Origin: Wenzhouxiangellaceae bacterium | GTDB taxonomy: Bacteria; Pseudomonadota; Gammaproteobacteria; Xanthomonadales; Wenzhouxiangellaceae | NCBI GenBank assembly: GCA_018334995.1 | Contig: JAGXKW010000011.1 | Span: forward strand, 1-64,000 | Reading direction: 5' to 3' | DNA length: 64,000 bases | Part shown: piece after piece, positions 35,906 to 45,560 of the stretch | Position numbering within the stretch: the stretch's first letter is position 1 | How the letters are laid out: the number at the start of each line of letters is the position of its first letter | The notes under the pieces: generated by a model | Databases searched by the model: none | What the model saw: the letters and a program-made list of their open reading frames with translations, nothing else | Told to the model about the DNA's origin: nothing | Program-made: the position numbers and the translations under genes

Positions 35906-37794
35906 GCCTGCTTGAGCGGAACGACCTTGCGCTGGTTCGGCGGCATGCCACCCATCTCGGGCACCAGCCGGGACAGGATCCGCCGCAGCTCTTCGGAATC
36001 GTAGCGTTGAACGGCACGTTCGGCCGCCTGAACCAGCGACTCCAGCTCGTCCACGTTGGCCATCCCGTTGCGCGCCAGGAAGATTTTCTCGTGGCCGGTA
36101 TTGGCATACGACTCGTCGGCGTGGAACAATTCCTCGAACAGTTTCTCGCCCGGACGCAAACCCGTATATACGATGTCGATGTCCCGGCCCGGCTCCTTGC
36201 CCGCCAGGCGAATCAGCTGCTCGGCCAGGTAACTGATGCGTACCGGCTGACCCATGTCGAGCACGAAGATTTCGCCGCCCTCGCCCAGCACGGCTGCCTG
36301 CAGGATCAACTGGCCGGCCTCGGCGATGGTCATGAAATAACGCGATATTTCCGGATGGGTCACGGTGATCGGCCCCCCGTTGCGGATCTGCTCGTTGAAC
36401 AGCGGAACCACAGAGCCGGTGGAATTGAGGACATTGCCGAAGCGAACCGTGATGAAGCGCGTTTGGACCCGGGTGTTGATGTGTTGACAATAGAGTTCGG
36501 CGATCCGCTTGGTCGCGCCCATGACGTTGCAGGGGTTGACGGCCTTGTCGGTGGAAATCAGCACGAACGTCCGCACCGCATGGCGAGCCGCGGCCTCGGC
36601 CATGCGCATGGTGCCAACCACGTTGTTGCGAAATGCCTCGCGCACCTGGTTCTGGAGCATCGGGAGGTGCTTGTAAGCCGCGGCGTGGAAGATCACTTCG
36701 GGGCGGTGGCGCGCCAGGACGGTCTCGACCGTGGCCGGATCGCAGACGTCGCCGAGCACCGAATCCATGACCAGATCGTGGAACTCGAAGCGCAGGTTGT
36801 AATCGATGCGGTAGAGGTTGTATTCCGAGCTGTCGAGCACGACCAGGCCGGCCGGGTCGAGGCGCGCAATCTGGCGGCACAGCTCCGCCCCGATGGACCC
36901 GCCGCCACCGGTGACCAGCACGCGCTTCCCGGTAAGTCCGGCGCGAATCGCGTCCCAGTCCAGCGACACGGGATCGCGACCCAGCAGATCGTCGATGGCA
37001 ACCGGCTTGAGATCCTCGAAGCGGGTTATGCTGGCGCCCAGCTCCTTCAACGTGGGCAGGGTCTTGAACTCCACCCCGGACTCTTCACACAGCGCCACGA
37101 CCCGCTGCATCTGGTTGTTGGTAGCCGAAGGTATCGCGATGACCACGAGATCGATCGCCGCCTCGCGCGTAATTCGCGGCAGCTTCTGGATATTGTCGAG
37201 TACCGGCACGCCGTCGATTTCGGTACCCTTGAGCCGCCTGCTGTCGTCAAGGAAACCAACCAGCTCGAAGCCCCCGCGACGCCGCAGCTCCGGAAGAAGA
37301 AGCCGACCGGACCGTCCGGCGCCGACGATCAGCGTACGTTGGCTTGTGCGGCGCCAGCGCACCTCGGTGCGCATGTCCTTGAAGGTTCGAAACGCAAGAC
37401 GCGGCAGCCCCAGCGACGACAAAAGAATCAGCGGGTAAAGCCAGAGCATGGGCGCGACGACTTCCACGCCGTGCTCCATGATCAGCAGAACCGCGCCGAT
37501 TGCCACGGCGCCCAGCAATGAAGCACGCACCAGGTTGCCGAGGTCGGGCAGGCTTGCAAAGCGCCAGAGACCACGATACAGGCCGATACGCCAATAGACG
37601 AAACCCTGGATGCCCATCAGCAACGCGCCCTCGGTTGCAAGTCCCAGCGGCTGGGGCCATGGCGCGGCGAAGAATACCTGTGCACACCAACGAGCCAGCA
37701 GCCAGGCAAGCCCGGCCACCAGCAGGTCGTGCAGCACCACCAGGGTGCGAACGTTCTGATAGCGCGGTGGTCGTTTGAGCACGCGCAGGCTCAT
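35902..37794 (-). CDS. wbpM: Membrane-bound nucleoside-sugar 4,6-dehydratase (WbpM/CapD type)
   Basis: Catalyses UDP-GlcNAc C4,C6-dehydration for O-antigen or capsule sugars. The 630-residue protein has four N-terminal membrane helices (about residues 18-120), a Rossmann region (TLIVGAGRSGRLLLPEL), and a C-terminal short-chain dehydrogenase domain with VLVTGGGGSIGAELCRQIA (NAD binding, about residues 292-310). The catalytic triad is the altered STDKA...NVMGATK, with methionine where most epimerases have tyrosine, the WbpM/FlaA1 hallmark. Length is near WbpM (665). It overlaps both neighbours by 4 bp. Confidence 0.9.
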   Translation of the reverse strand: MSLRVLKRPPRYQNVRTLVVLHDLLVAGLAWLLARWCAQVFFAAPWPQPLGLATEGALLMGIQGFVYWRIGLYRGLWRFASLPDLGNLVRASLLGAVAIGAVLLIMEHGVEVVAPMLWLYPLILLSSLGLPRLAFRTFKDMRTEVRWRRTSQRTLIVGAGRSGRLLLPELRRRGGFELVGFLDDSRRLKGTEIDGVPVLDNIQKLPRITREAAIDLVVIAIPSATNNQMQRVVALCEESGVEFKTLPTLKELGASITRFEDLKPVAIDDLLGRDPVSLDWDAIRAGLTGKRVLVTGGGGSIGAELCRQIARLDPAGLVVLDSSEYNLYRIDYNLRFEFHDLVMDSVLGDVCDPATVETVLARHRPEVIFHAAAYKHLPMLQNQVREAFRNNVVGTMRMAEAAARHAVRTFVLISTDKAVNPCNVMGATKRIAELYCQHINTRVQTRFITVRFGNVLNSTGSVVPLFNEQIRNGGPITVTHPEISRYFMTIAEAGQLILQAAVLGEGGEIFVLDMGQPVRISYLAEQLIRLAGKEPGRDIDIVYTGLRPGEKLFEELFHADESYANTGHEKIFLARNGMANVDELESLVQAAERAVQRYDSEELRRILSRLVPEMGGMPPNQRKVVPLKQA

Positions 37795-38810
37795 GTCGTC
37801 ACGCGCTCCTTTGCAATAACGAAATGAACCACGTACCAGGCTCCTGCAAGAATGACTGTCAGGCCCGCAGCCGCCCCCAGATCAAACTGCGGTTTCCAGA
37901 GCACCAGGGCCGTGACCGGCATGACAAGAACGGCGTTGAGCGCAATCCAGGCCAGCAAGACACTGAGATGGCTCCAGCCCATTCGTATCAGGTACTGGTA
38001 TGCGTGCTCCGTGTGCGGAGTATACCACCGCTCACCGCGTATCAATCTCCAGCCAAGCGTCATGGTGGCGTCCACGACGAACGGCGAAACGATCACGAAC
38101 GCCAGCCAGATCGAAACGCTCCCGCTCAGCGTTCCGAACAGTGCCAGGGCACCGACGCACCACCCAAGCAGCAAGGAACCGGAGTCGCCCAGAAAAATGC
38201 TGGCTCGGGGCCAGTTCCAGAACAGGAACCCGGCCGTCGCCGCGGCCGGAATTGCGGCCAGGACGAAAGAAACCGATTCGGATTGCAGGGCGAATGCGAC
38301 GGCAAACAATCCGCAGCTGATCACACCCTGCGCCGAAGCGAGGCCGTCCGATCCATCCATGAAATTGAAAAGATTCATCAGCCACACCAGCGCAACCACA
38401 GCCAGCGGCGACCAGATCCATTCGAGGGCGAACGCTTTGCCCGCCACATGAATCGATTCGACCGGCCCCAGCCATGCCACCAGTCCGGCGGCGACGAAAA
38501 CTTGAACCGCCAGGCGCCAGCCAACCCGGACCGGCCGATGATCATCCCACCACCCCAGCAGAGATACGATCATCGCACCGAGCAGAAACGGCAGCACCTG
38601 CGGCCCGGCCGGCGCCCATGCGCCAGTCGTGGCCACCAGCGAAATTGTTATGGCCAGCCCGCCGCCGCGCGCGACCGGGGCGGAGTGACTGCGCCGTGCC
38701 CCGGGCTTGTCGATCAATCCGCGCCATCGTGAATAACATCGAACCAGCGGCGTCAGCACGAAGGCGACGGCCAATGCCGTGACCGCGCATTGCCAGGTCG
38801 ACCCACTCAC
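37791..38810 (-). CDS. Glycosyltransferase family 4 (undecaprenyl-phosphate sugar-1-phosphate transferase, WecA/WbpL-like)
   Basis: Starts lipid-linked polysaccharide synthesis by moving a sugar-1-phosphate to undecaprenyl phosphate. The 339-residue integral protein has about ten membrane helices, the cytoplasmic SHSAPVARGGGLAI loop, DDHRPV metal-binding aspartates (near residue 92), NLFNFMDGSDGLA with the catalytic aspartate, and FLGDSGSLLLG. I chose GTG 38810, which overlaps the lapB TGA as GTGA; ATG 38849 would begin 43 bp inside lapB with a non-membrane leader. It sits just before the WbpM-like gene, as wbpL does before wbpM. Confidence 0.88.
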   Translation of the reverse strand: MSGSTWQCAVTALAVAFVLTPLVRCYSRWRGLIDKPGARRSHSAPVARGGGLAITISLVATTGAWAPAGPQVLPFLLGAMIVSLLGWWDDHRPVRVGWRLAVQVFVAAGLVAWLGPVESIHVAGKAFALEWIWSPLAVVALVWLMNLFNFMDGSDGLASAQGVISCGLFAVAFALQSESVSFVLAAIPAAATAGFLFWNWPRASIFLGDSGSLLLGWCVGALALFGTLSGSVSIWLAFVIVSPFVVDATMTLGWRLIRGERWYTPHTEHAYQYLIRMGWSHLSVLLAWIALNAVLVMPVTALVLWKPQFDLGAAAGLTVILAGAWYVVHFVIAKERVTT

Positions 38811-39979
38811 TCGCCGAGTACACCGACGACCGGCCGCGTCGTCTCCCATTCCCTGCAGCTGGGACACTGCCAATGCCAGGTATGGCCGCTGAAGCCGCAC
38901 TGACGGCAGCGAAAGCGGGGTTGATCTGCAAGCAGCCGATGCATCAGGTTGCGCAACAGCTCGGGGTTGATCTCGTCGATCCGGTGACCGTGGCGATGCA
39001 TCAATTCGAGCAGTTGATAAAGGCCCCGCGCGGTAGGGCGCTTTTGCAGGTGTTCCAGCAGGAAATCGATGGCGCTGGCCGGATCGCTGTCGGCCCTGAT
39101 CGCGGCACATGCCAGGACCGGCGCCAGCGTGGAACCCTTTGTGACCAGCCGCTCCAGCCATTCGAGCAGCTCGGGCTCTCGCCCCTGCTCGGCAAAACAT
39201 CGCGCAAGATCGTCCACGACCAGCACGCTGATATCCGGGTCCAGCTGGCAGGCCTGCTGATACTTCAATCCCGCCGATTCCCAGCGCGCGTCGGCCAGGT
39301 CGAGGTCGGCGTCCAGCAGCCAGGCTCTCACGCATTCGGCATGATGACTGCGCGCCGAAGCAAGATGACGCCTTGCATTTTCACGTTCACCGGCTTCCTT
39401 TGCCTGTACCGCGAGTTCGCAGTGAAACTGGGCGATCAGCGCCGAGGTGTCTCGATCACAGACTCCACCCAGCTTGCGCGCCTGAACGATGGCGTTTTTC
39501 CAATCCTTTTCCTGTTGATAGATCGACAGCAGATTGCCGATGGCGACCTCGGAATAGCGGCCGTCGTCGGCAAGTTCGCTGAACAGCTTTTCGGCGCGGT
39601 CCAGCAGGCCGGCGCACATGTAGTCTTCACCCAGCTCCAGCAGCGCCTGGGTCCGGTGCTGCTCGCTCAGGTTCGAACGGCCGATGATATGTTGGTGAAA
39701 CCGGATCGCCTTGTCGACTTCACCCCTGCGACGGAACAGGTTGCCCAGCGCGAGGTGCGTCTCGGCCGTCTCGGTGTTGATTTCTGCGAGCTTGAGGAAG
39801 ACTTCGATGGCCTTGTCGGGCTGCTCGTTGAGCAAGTAGTTGAGACCACGAAAATAATTCGAGGAAATGGTCTTGCGATCGCGTCGCTCCTCGCGCTTGT
39901 ATGTCCGTGCGGCCGCCCACCAACCCGACAGCGCTGCCAGTGGCAGCAACGCCAAGACAAGCCACAAGGGTTCAGGCAT
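38807..39979 (-). CDS. lapB: Lipopolysaccharide assembly protein LapB
   Basis: LapB (YciM) is an inner-membrane TPR protein that couples LPS synthesis to export and promotes FtsH degradation of LpxC. The 390-residue product has one N-terminal membrane helix (LALLPLAALSGWWAAA), several TPR units (THLALGNLFRRRGEVDKAIR) and a C-terminal rubredoxin-like metal domain with two Cx2C pairs (CRQCGFSG and CPSCREW, about residues 352-373). It overlaps lapA by 8 bp and the next gene by 4 bp. Confidence 0.96.
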   Translation of the reverse strand: MPEPLWLVLALLPLAALSGWWAAARTYKREERRDRKTISSNYFRGLNYLLNEQPDKAIEVFLKLAEINTETAETHLALGNLFRRRGEVDKAIRFHQHIIGRSNLSEQHRTQALLELGEDYMCAGLLDRAEKLFSELADDGRYSEVAIGNLLSIYQQEKDWKNAIVQARKLGGVCDRDTSALIAQFHCELAVQAKEAGERENARRHLASARSHHAECVRAWLLDADLDLADARWESAGLKYQQACQLDPDISVLVVDDLARCFAEQGREPELLEWLERLVTKGSTLAPVLACAAIRADSDPASAIDFLLEHLQKRPTARGLYQLLELMHRHGHRIDEINPELLRNLMHRLLADQPRFRCRQCGFSGHTWHWQCPSCREWETTRPVVGVLGE

Positions 39980-40238
39980 CGAACGGGCTCTCGCTCGCCT
40001 CCGAGGATTGCATGGATTGTCCGCGGTGTTTGCGACGACGGAAGGCCAACAGGACCGTGGCCGCCGCGAAACCGAACACCAGGCCGGCGCCGGCCGAAAG
40101 CGCGACGACTGCGCCCAGTGAAGCCGTCCACTGCACGAATGCCAGTTCCAGGGTCACCGGGTCCGGGTTCAGCGCACCCAGTACGATCCCCGCAATCACG
40201 CCGAGGATCAGCGCCAGACCGAGCAGCCAGCGCCACAT
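39972..40238 (-). CDS. lapA: Lipopolysaccharide assembly protein LapA (DUF1049)
   Basis: Small inner-membrane partner of LapB. The 88-residue protein has two membrane helices (LLGLALILGVIAGIVLGAL and SAGAGLVFGFAAATVLLAF) around an NPDPVTLELAF segment typical of DUF1049, and a basic, Ser/Glu-rich cytoplasmic tail. It lies 4 bp after ihfB, the conserved ihfB-lapA-lapB order. Confidence 0.93.
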   Translation of the reverse strand: MWRWLLGLALILGVIAGIVLGALNPDPVTLELAFVQWTASLGAVVALSAGAGLVFGFAAATVLLAFRRRKHRGQSMQSSEASESPFDA

Positions 40239-40241
40239 GCC

Positions 40242-40532
40242 CTAGTCTCCGAGCGCGCGGTTGACGCGCTCGCGCAGGTCCTTGCCGGGTTTGAAATGCG
40301 GTACGTGCTTGCCGGGAAGAGCGACCGAGTCGCCGGTCTTGGGGTTGCGGCCGATGCGGGGCGGCCGGAAATGGAGACAGAAACTGCCGAACCCCCGGAT
40401 TTCGATGCGATCGCCATCGGCAAGGGCGGCGCTCATCTGCTCGATGATCGACCGGACCGCGAGATCAACGTCGGTCTGGCTCAGGTGCTTTTGTTCCTCA
40501 GCAAGCTTTTCTATCAGCTCGGACTTCGTCAT
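40242..40532 (-). CDS. ihfB: Integration host factor subunit beta
   Basis: DNA-bending architectural protein, heterodimer partner of IhfA. The 96-residue protein shows the HU/IHF core: [33 protein letters not shown] and [24 protein letters not shown], with the conserved proline at the tip of the DNA-binding arm. GGAG lies upstream of ATG 40532. It is downstream of rpsA, as in E. coli, beyond the hairpin at 40555-40574. Confidence 0.97.
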   Translation of the reverse strand: MTKSELIEKLAEEQKHLSQTDVDLAVRSIIEQMSAALADGDRIEIRGFGSFCLHFRPPRIGRNPKTGDSVALPGKHVPHFKPGKDLRERVNRALGD

Positions 40533-40554
40533 GCCGTCACTCCGTGCCTGAACG

Positions 40555-40574
40555 GCGGGCCAGGAGGCCCGCCG
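40555..40574 (-). terminator. GC-rich hairpin between rpsA and ihfB
   Basis: GGCGGGCC and GGCCCGCC form a perfect 8 bp stem with an AGGA loop just after the rpsA stop. No T tract follows on either strand, so it may be a pause or mRNA 3'-end stabilising structure that lowers expression of ihfB relative to rpsA rather than a full terminator. Confidence 0.45.
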
Positions 40575-40597
40575 CCGCGGGTACCACTACTACAGGA

Positions 40598-42265
40598 TCA
40601 GTCCTTGCCGAGCTGCTCGCGCAGCAATTCGCCAAGCTTGGTGCCGCCGGCCTTGGGCTGCTGGTACTGGTCGACTGCATCGGCAAGCTCCTCGTCATCC
40701 TTGGCGCGGATCGACAGCGTCAAGTTGCGAGTCTTGCGATCCAGCGCGACGAACTTGGCTTCGACTTCGTCACCGACGCTGTACATCTTGGTTGCATCTT
40801 CGACGCGCTCCTTGGCCATATCGTTGGCCTTGAGGTAACCATCCACCCCGTCGGCCAGTTCGACGACCGCACCCTTGGGATCGATCTCGCGTACCTTGCC
40901 GGTGACGATGGACCCGCGCGGGTGCTCGGCCATGTAGGTTGCGAACGGATCCTGATCAAGCTGCTTGATGCCCAGCGATATCCGCTCGCGCTCGGGATCC
41001 ACGGCCAGCACCACGGCCTCGACTTCCTCACCCTTGCGGTAATTGCGGATAGCTTCCTCGCCCGGGGTCATCCAGGAAATGTCGGACAGGTGCACCAGGC
41101 CGTCGATGTCGCCTTCCAGGCCGATGAAGATGCCGAAATCCGTGATCGACTTGATCGTGCCCTTGACCTTGTCGCCCTTGTTGTGCAGCGCGGCGAAAGC
41201 TTCCCACGGATTCGGACGCACCTGCTTCATGCCCATGGAGATGCGGCGCCGCTCGGCGTCCACGTCCAGGACCATGACTTCGACTTCCTCGCCGATGTGC
41301 ACGACCTTGTTCGGATTGACGTTCTTGTTGGTCCAGTCCATCTCCGAAACATGGACCAGCCCTTCGACGCCGTCCTCGATCTCGACGAAGCAACCGTAGT
41401 CGGTGATGTTGGTGACGCGACCGAACAGGCGCGATCCCGGCGGATAGCGGCGGTCGATGTTGTCCCAGGGATCCTCGCCCAGCTGCTTGAGGCCCAGCGA
41501 GACGCGCATGCGCTCGCGATCGAAGCGCAGGACGCGCACTTCCAGCTCGTCGCCGACTTCGACCACTTCGGACGGATGACGCACCCGTTTCCAGGCCATG
41601 TCGGTGATGTGCAGCAGGCCGTCGATGCCGCCCAGGTCCAGGAACGCACCGTAATCGGTCAGGTTCTTGACCACGCCCTTGACGACGGCGCCCTCTTCCA
41701 GGCGATCGATCAGGTCTTCACGCTCGGCGGCGAATTCGTGCTCGACGACTGCGCGGCGCGAAACCACGAGGTTATTGCGGCGACGGTCGAGCTTGATGAT
41801 CTTGAACTCGAGATCCTTGCCCTCGAGATAGCTCGGGTCGCGCACCGGCCGGACGTCGACCAGCGACCCCGGCAGGAACGCGCGGATGCCGTCGATGCTG
41901 ACGGTAAAGCCGCCCTTGACCTTGCCGGTGATCTGTCCGATCACGTTTTCTTCGGCTTCGCTGGCCGTTTCCAGCTTGTCCCAGATCCGTGCGCGCTTGG
42001 CCTTCTCGCGCGACAGCCGGGTCTCGCCGAAGCCGTCCTCGACGGCGTCGAGCGAGACTTCGACTTCGTCGCCGACTTCCACTTCGAGTTCGCCGTCGGG
42101 CGTCCGGAACTGGTGGATGGGCACGATGCCCTCCGACTTCAGTCCGGCATTGACGATAACGACGTCCTCACGGATTTCGACGACTCGCCCGGTGACGATC
42201 GCACCTGGGCGGAGTTTAGATTCATCTAGACTCTGTTCAAATAGTTCGGCAAAAGATTCGGTCAT
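40598..42265 (-). CDS. rpsA: 30S ribosomal protein S1
   Basis: Largest ribosomal protein, which recruits mRNA to the 30S subunit. The 555-residue protein has six S1 (OB-fold) repeats, visible as recurring segments such as [30 protein letters not shown] and [10 protein letters not shown], and a short acidic N-terminus ([18 protein letters not shown]). Length is close to E. coli S1 (557). Start ATG 42265 is standard; the frame to 42343 has no homology. The 151 bp gap to cmk should contain its own promoter and leader, but I could not pick a convincing promoter. Confidence 0.98.
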   Translation of the reverse strand: MTESFAELFEQSLDESKLRPGAIVTGRVVEIREDVVIVNAGLKSEGIVPIHQFRTPDGELEVEVGDEVEVSLDAVEDGFGETRLSREKAKRARIWDKLETASEAEENVIGQITGKVKGGFTVSIDGIRAFLPGSLVDVRPVRDPSYLEGKDLEFKIIKLDRRRNNLVVSRRAVVEHEFAAEREDLIDRLEEGAVVKGVVKNLTDYGAFLDLGGIDGLLHITDMAWKRVRHPSEVVEVGDELEVRVLRFDRERMRVSLGLKQLGEDPWDNIDRRYPPGSRLFGRVTNITDYGCFVEIEDGVEGLVHVSEMDWTNKNVNPNKVVHIGEEVEVMVLDVDAERRRISMGMKQVRPNPWEAFAALHNKGDKVKGTIKSITDFGIFIGLEGDIDGLVHLSDISWMTPGEEAIRNYRKGEEVEAVVLAVDPERERISLGIKQLDQDPFATYMAEHPRGSIVTGKVREIDPKGAVVELADGVDGYLKANDMAKERVEDATKMYSVGDEVEAKFVALDRKTRNLTLSIRAKDDEELADAVDQYQQPKAGGTKLGELLREQLGKD

Positions 42266-42416
42266 GGAGTTGCGTGATTCCTGCAAGACTGGGGCAGCTG
42301 CTGTACTCAAAGGTGATGTCCCGTTGGATCTTGTCATCTGCATCCGGAAGCCGGACGCTCGTTAATGAAACGCACCGGCCCGCCCCTTGAACGGAGCCTT
42401 CCGGTACACGACTGCT

Positions 42417-43124
42417 TTACTGATTGGTCTCTTTCGGCGCCAGTTCCCCGAACCGTTGCCGGGCCAGCCCGACGACGTGCTCGACGACCTCTTTCAGCGA
42501 CAACCGGGTCGAATCGACCACCACTGCATCGGTCGCCGGCACCGTCGGCGCCACCGCTCGTTCGCGATCCCGCCGATCCCGGGCCTGCATGTCCCGAAAA
42601 AGACGCGAAAGCATAACACTTTCTCCTTTTTCCTTCAACTGCTTATAGCGCCTTTTCGCCCGCTCCTCGACGCTGGCCTCGAGAAACACCTTCAATCCGG
42701 CGTCCGGGAACACGATGGTGCCCATGTCCCGGCCGTCGGCGACCAGCCCGGGGCGACGACGGTAAGCGCGCTGCAGCTCGAGAAGCGCGGCACGCAGCGC
42801 CGGAATTGCAGCGACCCTGGACGCCATCACGCTGACCGCCTCGGTGCGCAGCGAATCGCCTACGTCGCGGTCGTCGAGATAGACATCGATGCCATCGGCG
42901 CCGGCCCGGAAGGTCAGGTGGACGCTGCGCGCCAGAGCAACCAGTGCCGATTCGTCTTCCGGCGCCACCGCGCGCTCCAGCGCCGCCAGCGCGATCGAGC
43001 GATAGACCGCGCCAGAATCCAGCGCATGCCAGCCCAGTGCGCGCGCGACGGCGGCCGAGACCGCACCCTTGCCTGCGCCCGACGGCCCGTCGATCGTCAA
43101 TACCGGGACCTCTTCTACTGCCAT
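42417..43124 (-). CDS. cmk: Cytidylate kinase
   Basis: Phosphorylates CMP and dCMP with ATP. The 235-residue protein has the P-loop VLTIDGPSGAGKGAVS (about residues 8-23), DSGAVYRSIALAAL, DGRDMGTIVFPDAGLKVFL, and RRDRERAVAP with the conserved LID arginines. It overlaps aroA by 10 bp, the aroA-cmk-rpsA order found across gammaproteobacteria. Confidence 0.96.
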   Translation of the reverse strand: MAVEEVPVLTIDGPSGAGKGAVSAAVARALGWHALDSGAVYRSIALAALERAVAPEDESALVALARSVHLTFRAGADGIDVYLDDRDVGDSLRTEAVSVMASRVAAIPALRAALLELQRAYRRRPGLVADGRDMGTIVFPDAGLKVFLEASVEERAKRRYKQLKEKGESVMLSRLFRDMQARDRRDRERAVAPTVPATDAVVVDSTRLSLKEVVEHVVGLARQRFGELAPKETNQ

Positions 43125-44422
43125 TGCAGGCGCGCTCCAAGGCTTTCAAGGTGTTCGACAAACGCCGGGTAGCTGGTCCGGATCCATTCCGCATCGGCGA
43201 TTTCGACCGGCGCTTCGGCCACCAGCGCCAGCACGGCCAGGCTCATCGCGATGCGATGATCGCCGCCGGAGTCAACCCCGCCGCCGCGCACGCGGCCACC
43301 GTAGACCGTCGCCCCGTCGGCGTGCTCTTCGACCCGAACGCCGAGCCGGCCGAGCTGGCGGCTCATGACGGCCAGGCGATCGGACTCCTTCACGCGCAAT
43401 TCTTCGGCGCCGGTAATCACCGTCGCGCCATCGGCCACCGCCGCCATGGCCATGATCAGCGGAAATTCGTCGATCGCCAAAGGCACCCAGGCCGGCGGCA
43501 CGCGGGTCCCGGCCAGTTGATCCGGAGCGACCGTTTCGAGCATCGCGACCGGCTCGGCACCGGCGCCGGCCTCGGCCACTGGACGCCGCGTCACGGCCGA
43601 ACCGGCCATGCGCTCGACGATGCGCAGGAATCCGTCGCGCGTCGGGTTGACCCCGACCGGGCCGATGTCCACACGCGATCCCGGTACCAGCAGCCCGGCG
43701 GCCAGCATGAATGCCGCCGAGGACAGGTCGCCCGGCACGGCAATCGAGGCCGCATCCAGGCCTGCCGGGCCCATCACTTCGGCCCTGCCCTCGGCGCGTT
43801 CGACAGCAACGCCGAACGCGGGCAGCAGCCGCTCGGTATGGTCGCGGGAGACGCCGGGTTCGACGACCTGTGTGCGGCCGCGGGCGTTCAGCCCCGCCAG
43901 CAGAATGGCCGACTTGACCTGGGCGCTGGCGATGCTCAGCTCGTGATCCACGGCCCTAAGCGGCCCCGGCCGCAGGACGAGTGGTGCACGGCCGTCCCGA
44001 CTTTCGATCCGCGCGCCCATCGCGGCCAGCGGCTCGATGATGCGGTTCATCGGACGGCGCGACAGCGAGGCGTCCCCGATCAGCTCGACCGATGCACCGA
44101 ACAGGTCGGGATGACCGCACAGCGCGCCGGCCAGCAGCCGTATGCCGGTGCCCGAATTGCCGAGATCCAGGGGCCGGCCCGGTCCGCGCAGTCCCCTGCC
44201 CTCGATCTCGACCGACCGGCCGTCGCGTTCGACGCGCGCACCGAGTTCGGCCATCGCGGAAAGCGTCGCCAAAGTATCCTCGGCCGTCAGGAAACCCTCG
44301 ATCCGGCTCGTGCCGCGCGCCAGTCCGCCGAAGATCGCGGCCCGATGGGAGACCGACTTGTCGCCCGGCGGGCTTACCCGGCCGGAAAGCGGAGACACGG
44401 CAGGCTTGACGATGAGCCTCAA
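43115..44422 (-). CDS. aroA: 3-phosphoshikimate 1-carboxyvinyltransferase (EPSP synthase)
   Basis: Adds enolpyruvate from PEP to shikimate-3-phosphate in chorismate synthesis. The 435-residue protein has PPGDKSVSHRAAIFGGLARG at the N-terminus (PEP-binding lysine and arginine), DLGNSGTGIRLLAGALCG (about residues 87-104), and LRVKESDRLAVM near the C-terminus. Start ATG 44422; 16 bp after hisC, so cotranscription with hisC, cmk and possibly gpsA is likely. Confidence 0.97.
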   Translation of the reverse strand: MRLIVKPAVSPLSGRVSPPGDKSVSHRAAIFGGLARGTSRIEGFLTAEDTLATLSAMAELGARVERDGRSVEIEGRGLRGPGRPLDLGNSGTGIRLLAGALCGHPDLFGASVELIGDASLSRRPMNRIIEPLAAMGARIESRDGRAPLVLRPGPLRAVDHELSIASAQVKSAILLAGLNARGRTQVVEPGVSRDHTERLLPAFGVAVERAEGRAEVMGPAGLDAASIAVPGDLSSAAFMLAAGLLVPGSRVDIGPVGVNPTRDGFLRIVERMAGSAVTRRPVAEAGAGAEPVAMLETVAPDQLAGTRVPPAWVPLAIDEFPLIMAMAAVADGATVITGAEELRVKESDRLAVMSRQLGRLGVRVEEHADGATVYGGRVRGGGVDSGGDHRIAMSLAVLALVAEAPVEIADAEWIRTSYPAFVEHLESLGARLQWQ

Positions 44423-44438
44423 GGTTCTGGCCGGCCGG

Positions 44439-45560
44439 CTACAGGATTTCAGCCAGCGCGTTCAGCAGGCGCCGGTTCTGCGCCTCGGTGCCGACCGTGA
44501 TGCGCAGGTAGTTGACGAGGCCGTAATTGGCGGTCGGGCGCACGATGATGCCGCGCTCGAGCAATGCTTCGTCGAGTTCGGCGCCGGTCCGGTCGAAGCG
44601 CGCCAGCACGAAGTTGGCCGCCGAAGGGATGACGGCGACGCCCAATCGCTCCAGCCCCGTGCGCAATTGCTCGAGGCCGGCGCTGTTCATCCGGCGCGAG
44701 CGCTCGATGAAGGCCTGGTCGCCCAGCGCCGCGCGTGCGGCAACCAGCGCCAGCGAATTGACGTTGAAGGCGGGACGGACACGATTGAGCAGATCCGCGA
44801 GGCCGGGGTTGGAAAGCGCATAGCCGACGCGCAGGCCGGCCAGCCCGTAGGCCTTGGAGAAGGTTCGCGTCACGACCAGATTGGGGAAGCGCTCCAGCCA
44901 GGTCGATGCATCGCCCAGCGCGTCGGACTCGGCATACTCGGTATAAGCTTCGTCGACCACGCAGATCACGTGGCCGGGCAGCGAGGCGAGGAAATCCTGT
45001 ACCCGCTGACCGTCCAGCCAGGTGCCGGTCGGGTTGTTGGGATTGGCGATCCAGACCACCCGCGTATCCGGTCCGACGCGCTCGAACAGCGCGCGCAAAT
45101 CGTGCCCCAGGGGCATGGCCGCGTGATCTTCCGGCAGCGCCGGCGCCACCACGGGTTCGGCCCCGACCATCTGGGTGGCGATCGGATAGACGGCGAAGCA
45201 GTACTGCGAAAACACCGACTGCAGCCCCGGCTGCAGAAAGACCTGGGCGAGAAAGACCAGCACGTCGTTGGAGCCGTTGCCCAGCGTGATGCAGTCGGAT
45301 GCAACCCCGTGCTTTTCAGCCAGCGCGGACTTGAGATGGAATCCGTTGGCATCGGGATACAACCAGACGTCGTCCAGCGCCGCCCGCACCGCCGCCAGAG
45401 CATCCGGGCTGGCGCCCAGCGGATTTTCATTGGACGCCAGCTTGATCGAGTCGGTCACGCCGTATTCGCGCTCGAGCTCGTCGATCGGTTTGCCGGGCGT
45501 GTAAGGCCTGAGTTCGCGCACGCCGGGCACGGCGAGCTCGGAATAGTCCAGTGAGTCCAT
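44439..45560 (-). CDS. hisC: Histidinol-phosphate aminotransferase
   Basis: PLP enzyme for histidinol-phosphate/glutamate transamination; some homologues also act on aromatic precursors. The 373-residue protein has KLASNENPLGASP, the WIANPNNPTGTW cofactor loop, VDEAYTEY and the PLP lysine in TRTFSKAYGLAGLRVGY (about residue 233). ATG 45560 shares an A with the gpsA TAA. Its place just before aroA suggests it may also serve phenylalanine/tyrosine synthesis; no other his genes are here. Confidence 0.93.
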   Translation of the reverse strand: MDSLDYSELAVPGVRELRPYTPGKPIDELEREYGVTDSIKLASNENPLGASPDALAAVRAALDDVWLYPDANGFHLKSALAEKHGVASDCITLGNGSNDVLVFLAQVFLQPGLQSVFSQYCFAVYPIATQMVGAEPVVAPALPEDHAAMPLGHDLRALFERVGPDTRVVWIANPNNPTGTWLDGQRVQDFLASLPGHVICVVDEAYTEYAESDALGDASTWLERFPNLVVTRTFSKAYGLAGLRVGYALSNPGLADLLNRVRPAFNVNSLALVAARAALGDQAFIERSRRMNSAGLEQLRTGLERLGVAVIPSAANFVLARFDRTGAELDEALLERGIIVRPTANYGLVNYLRITVGTEAQNRRLLNALAEIL

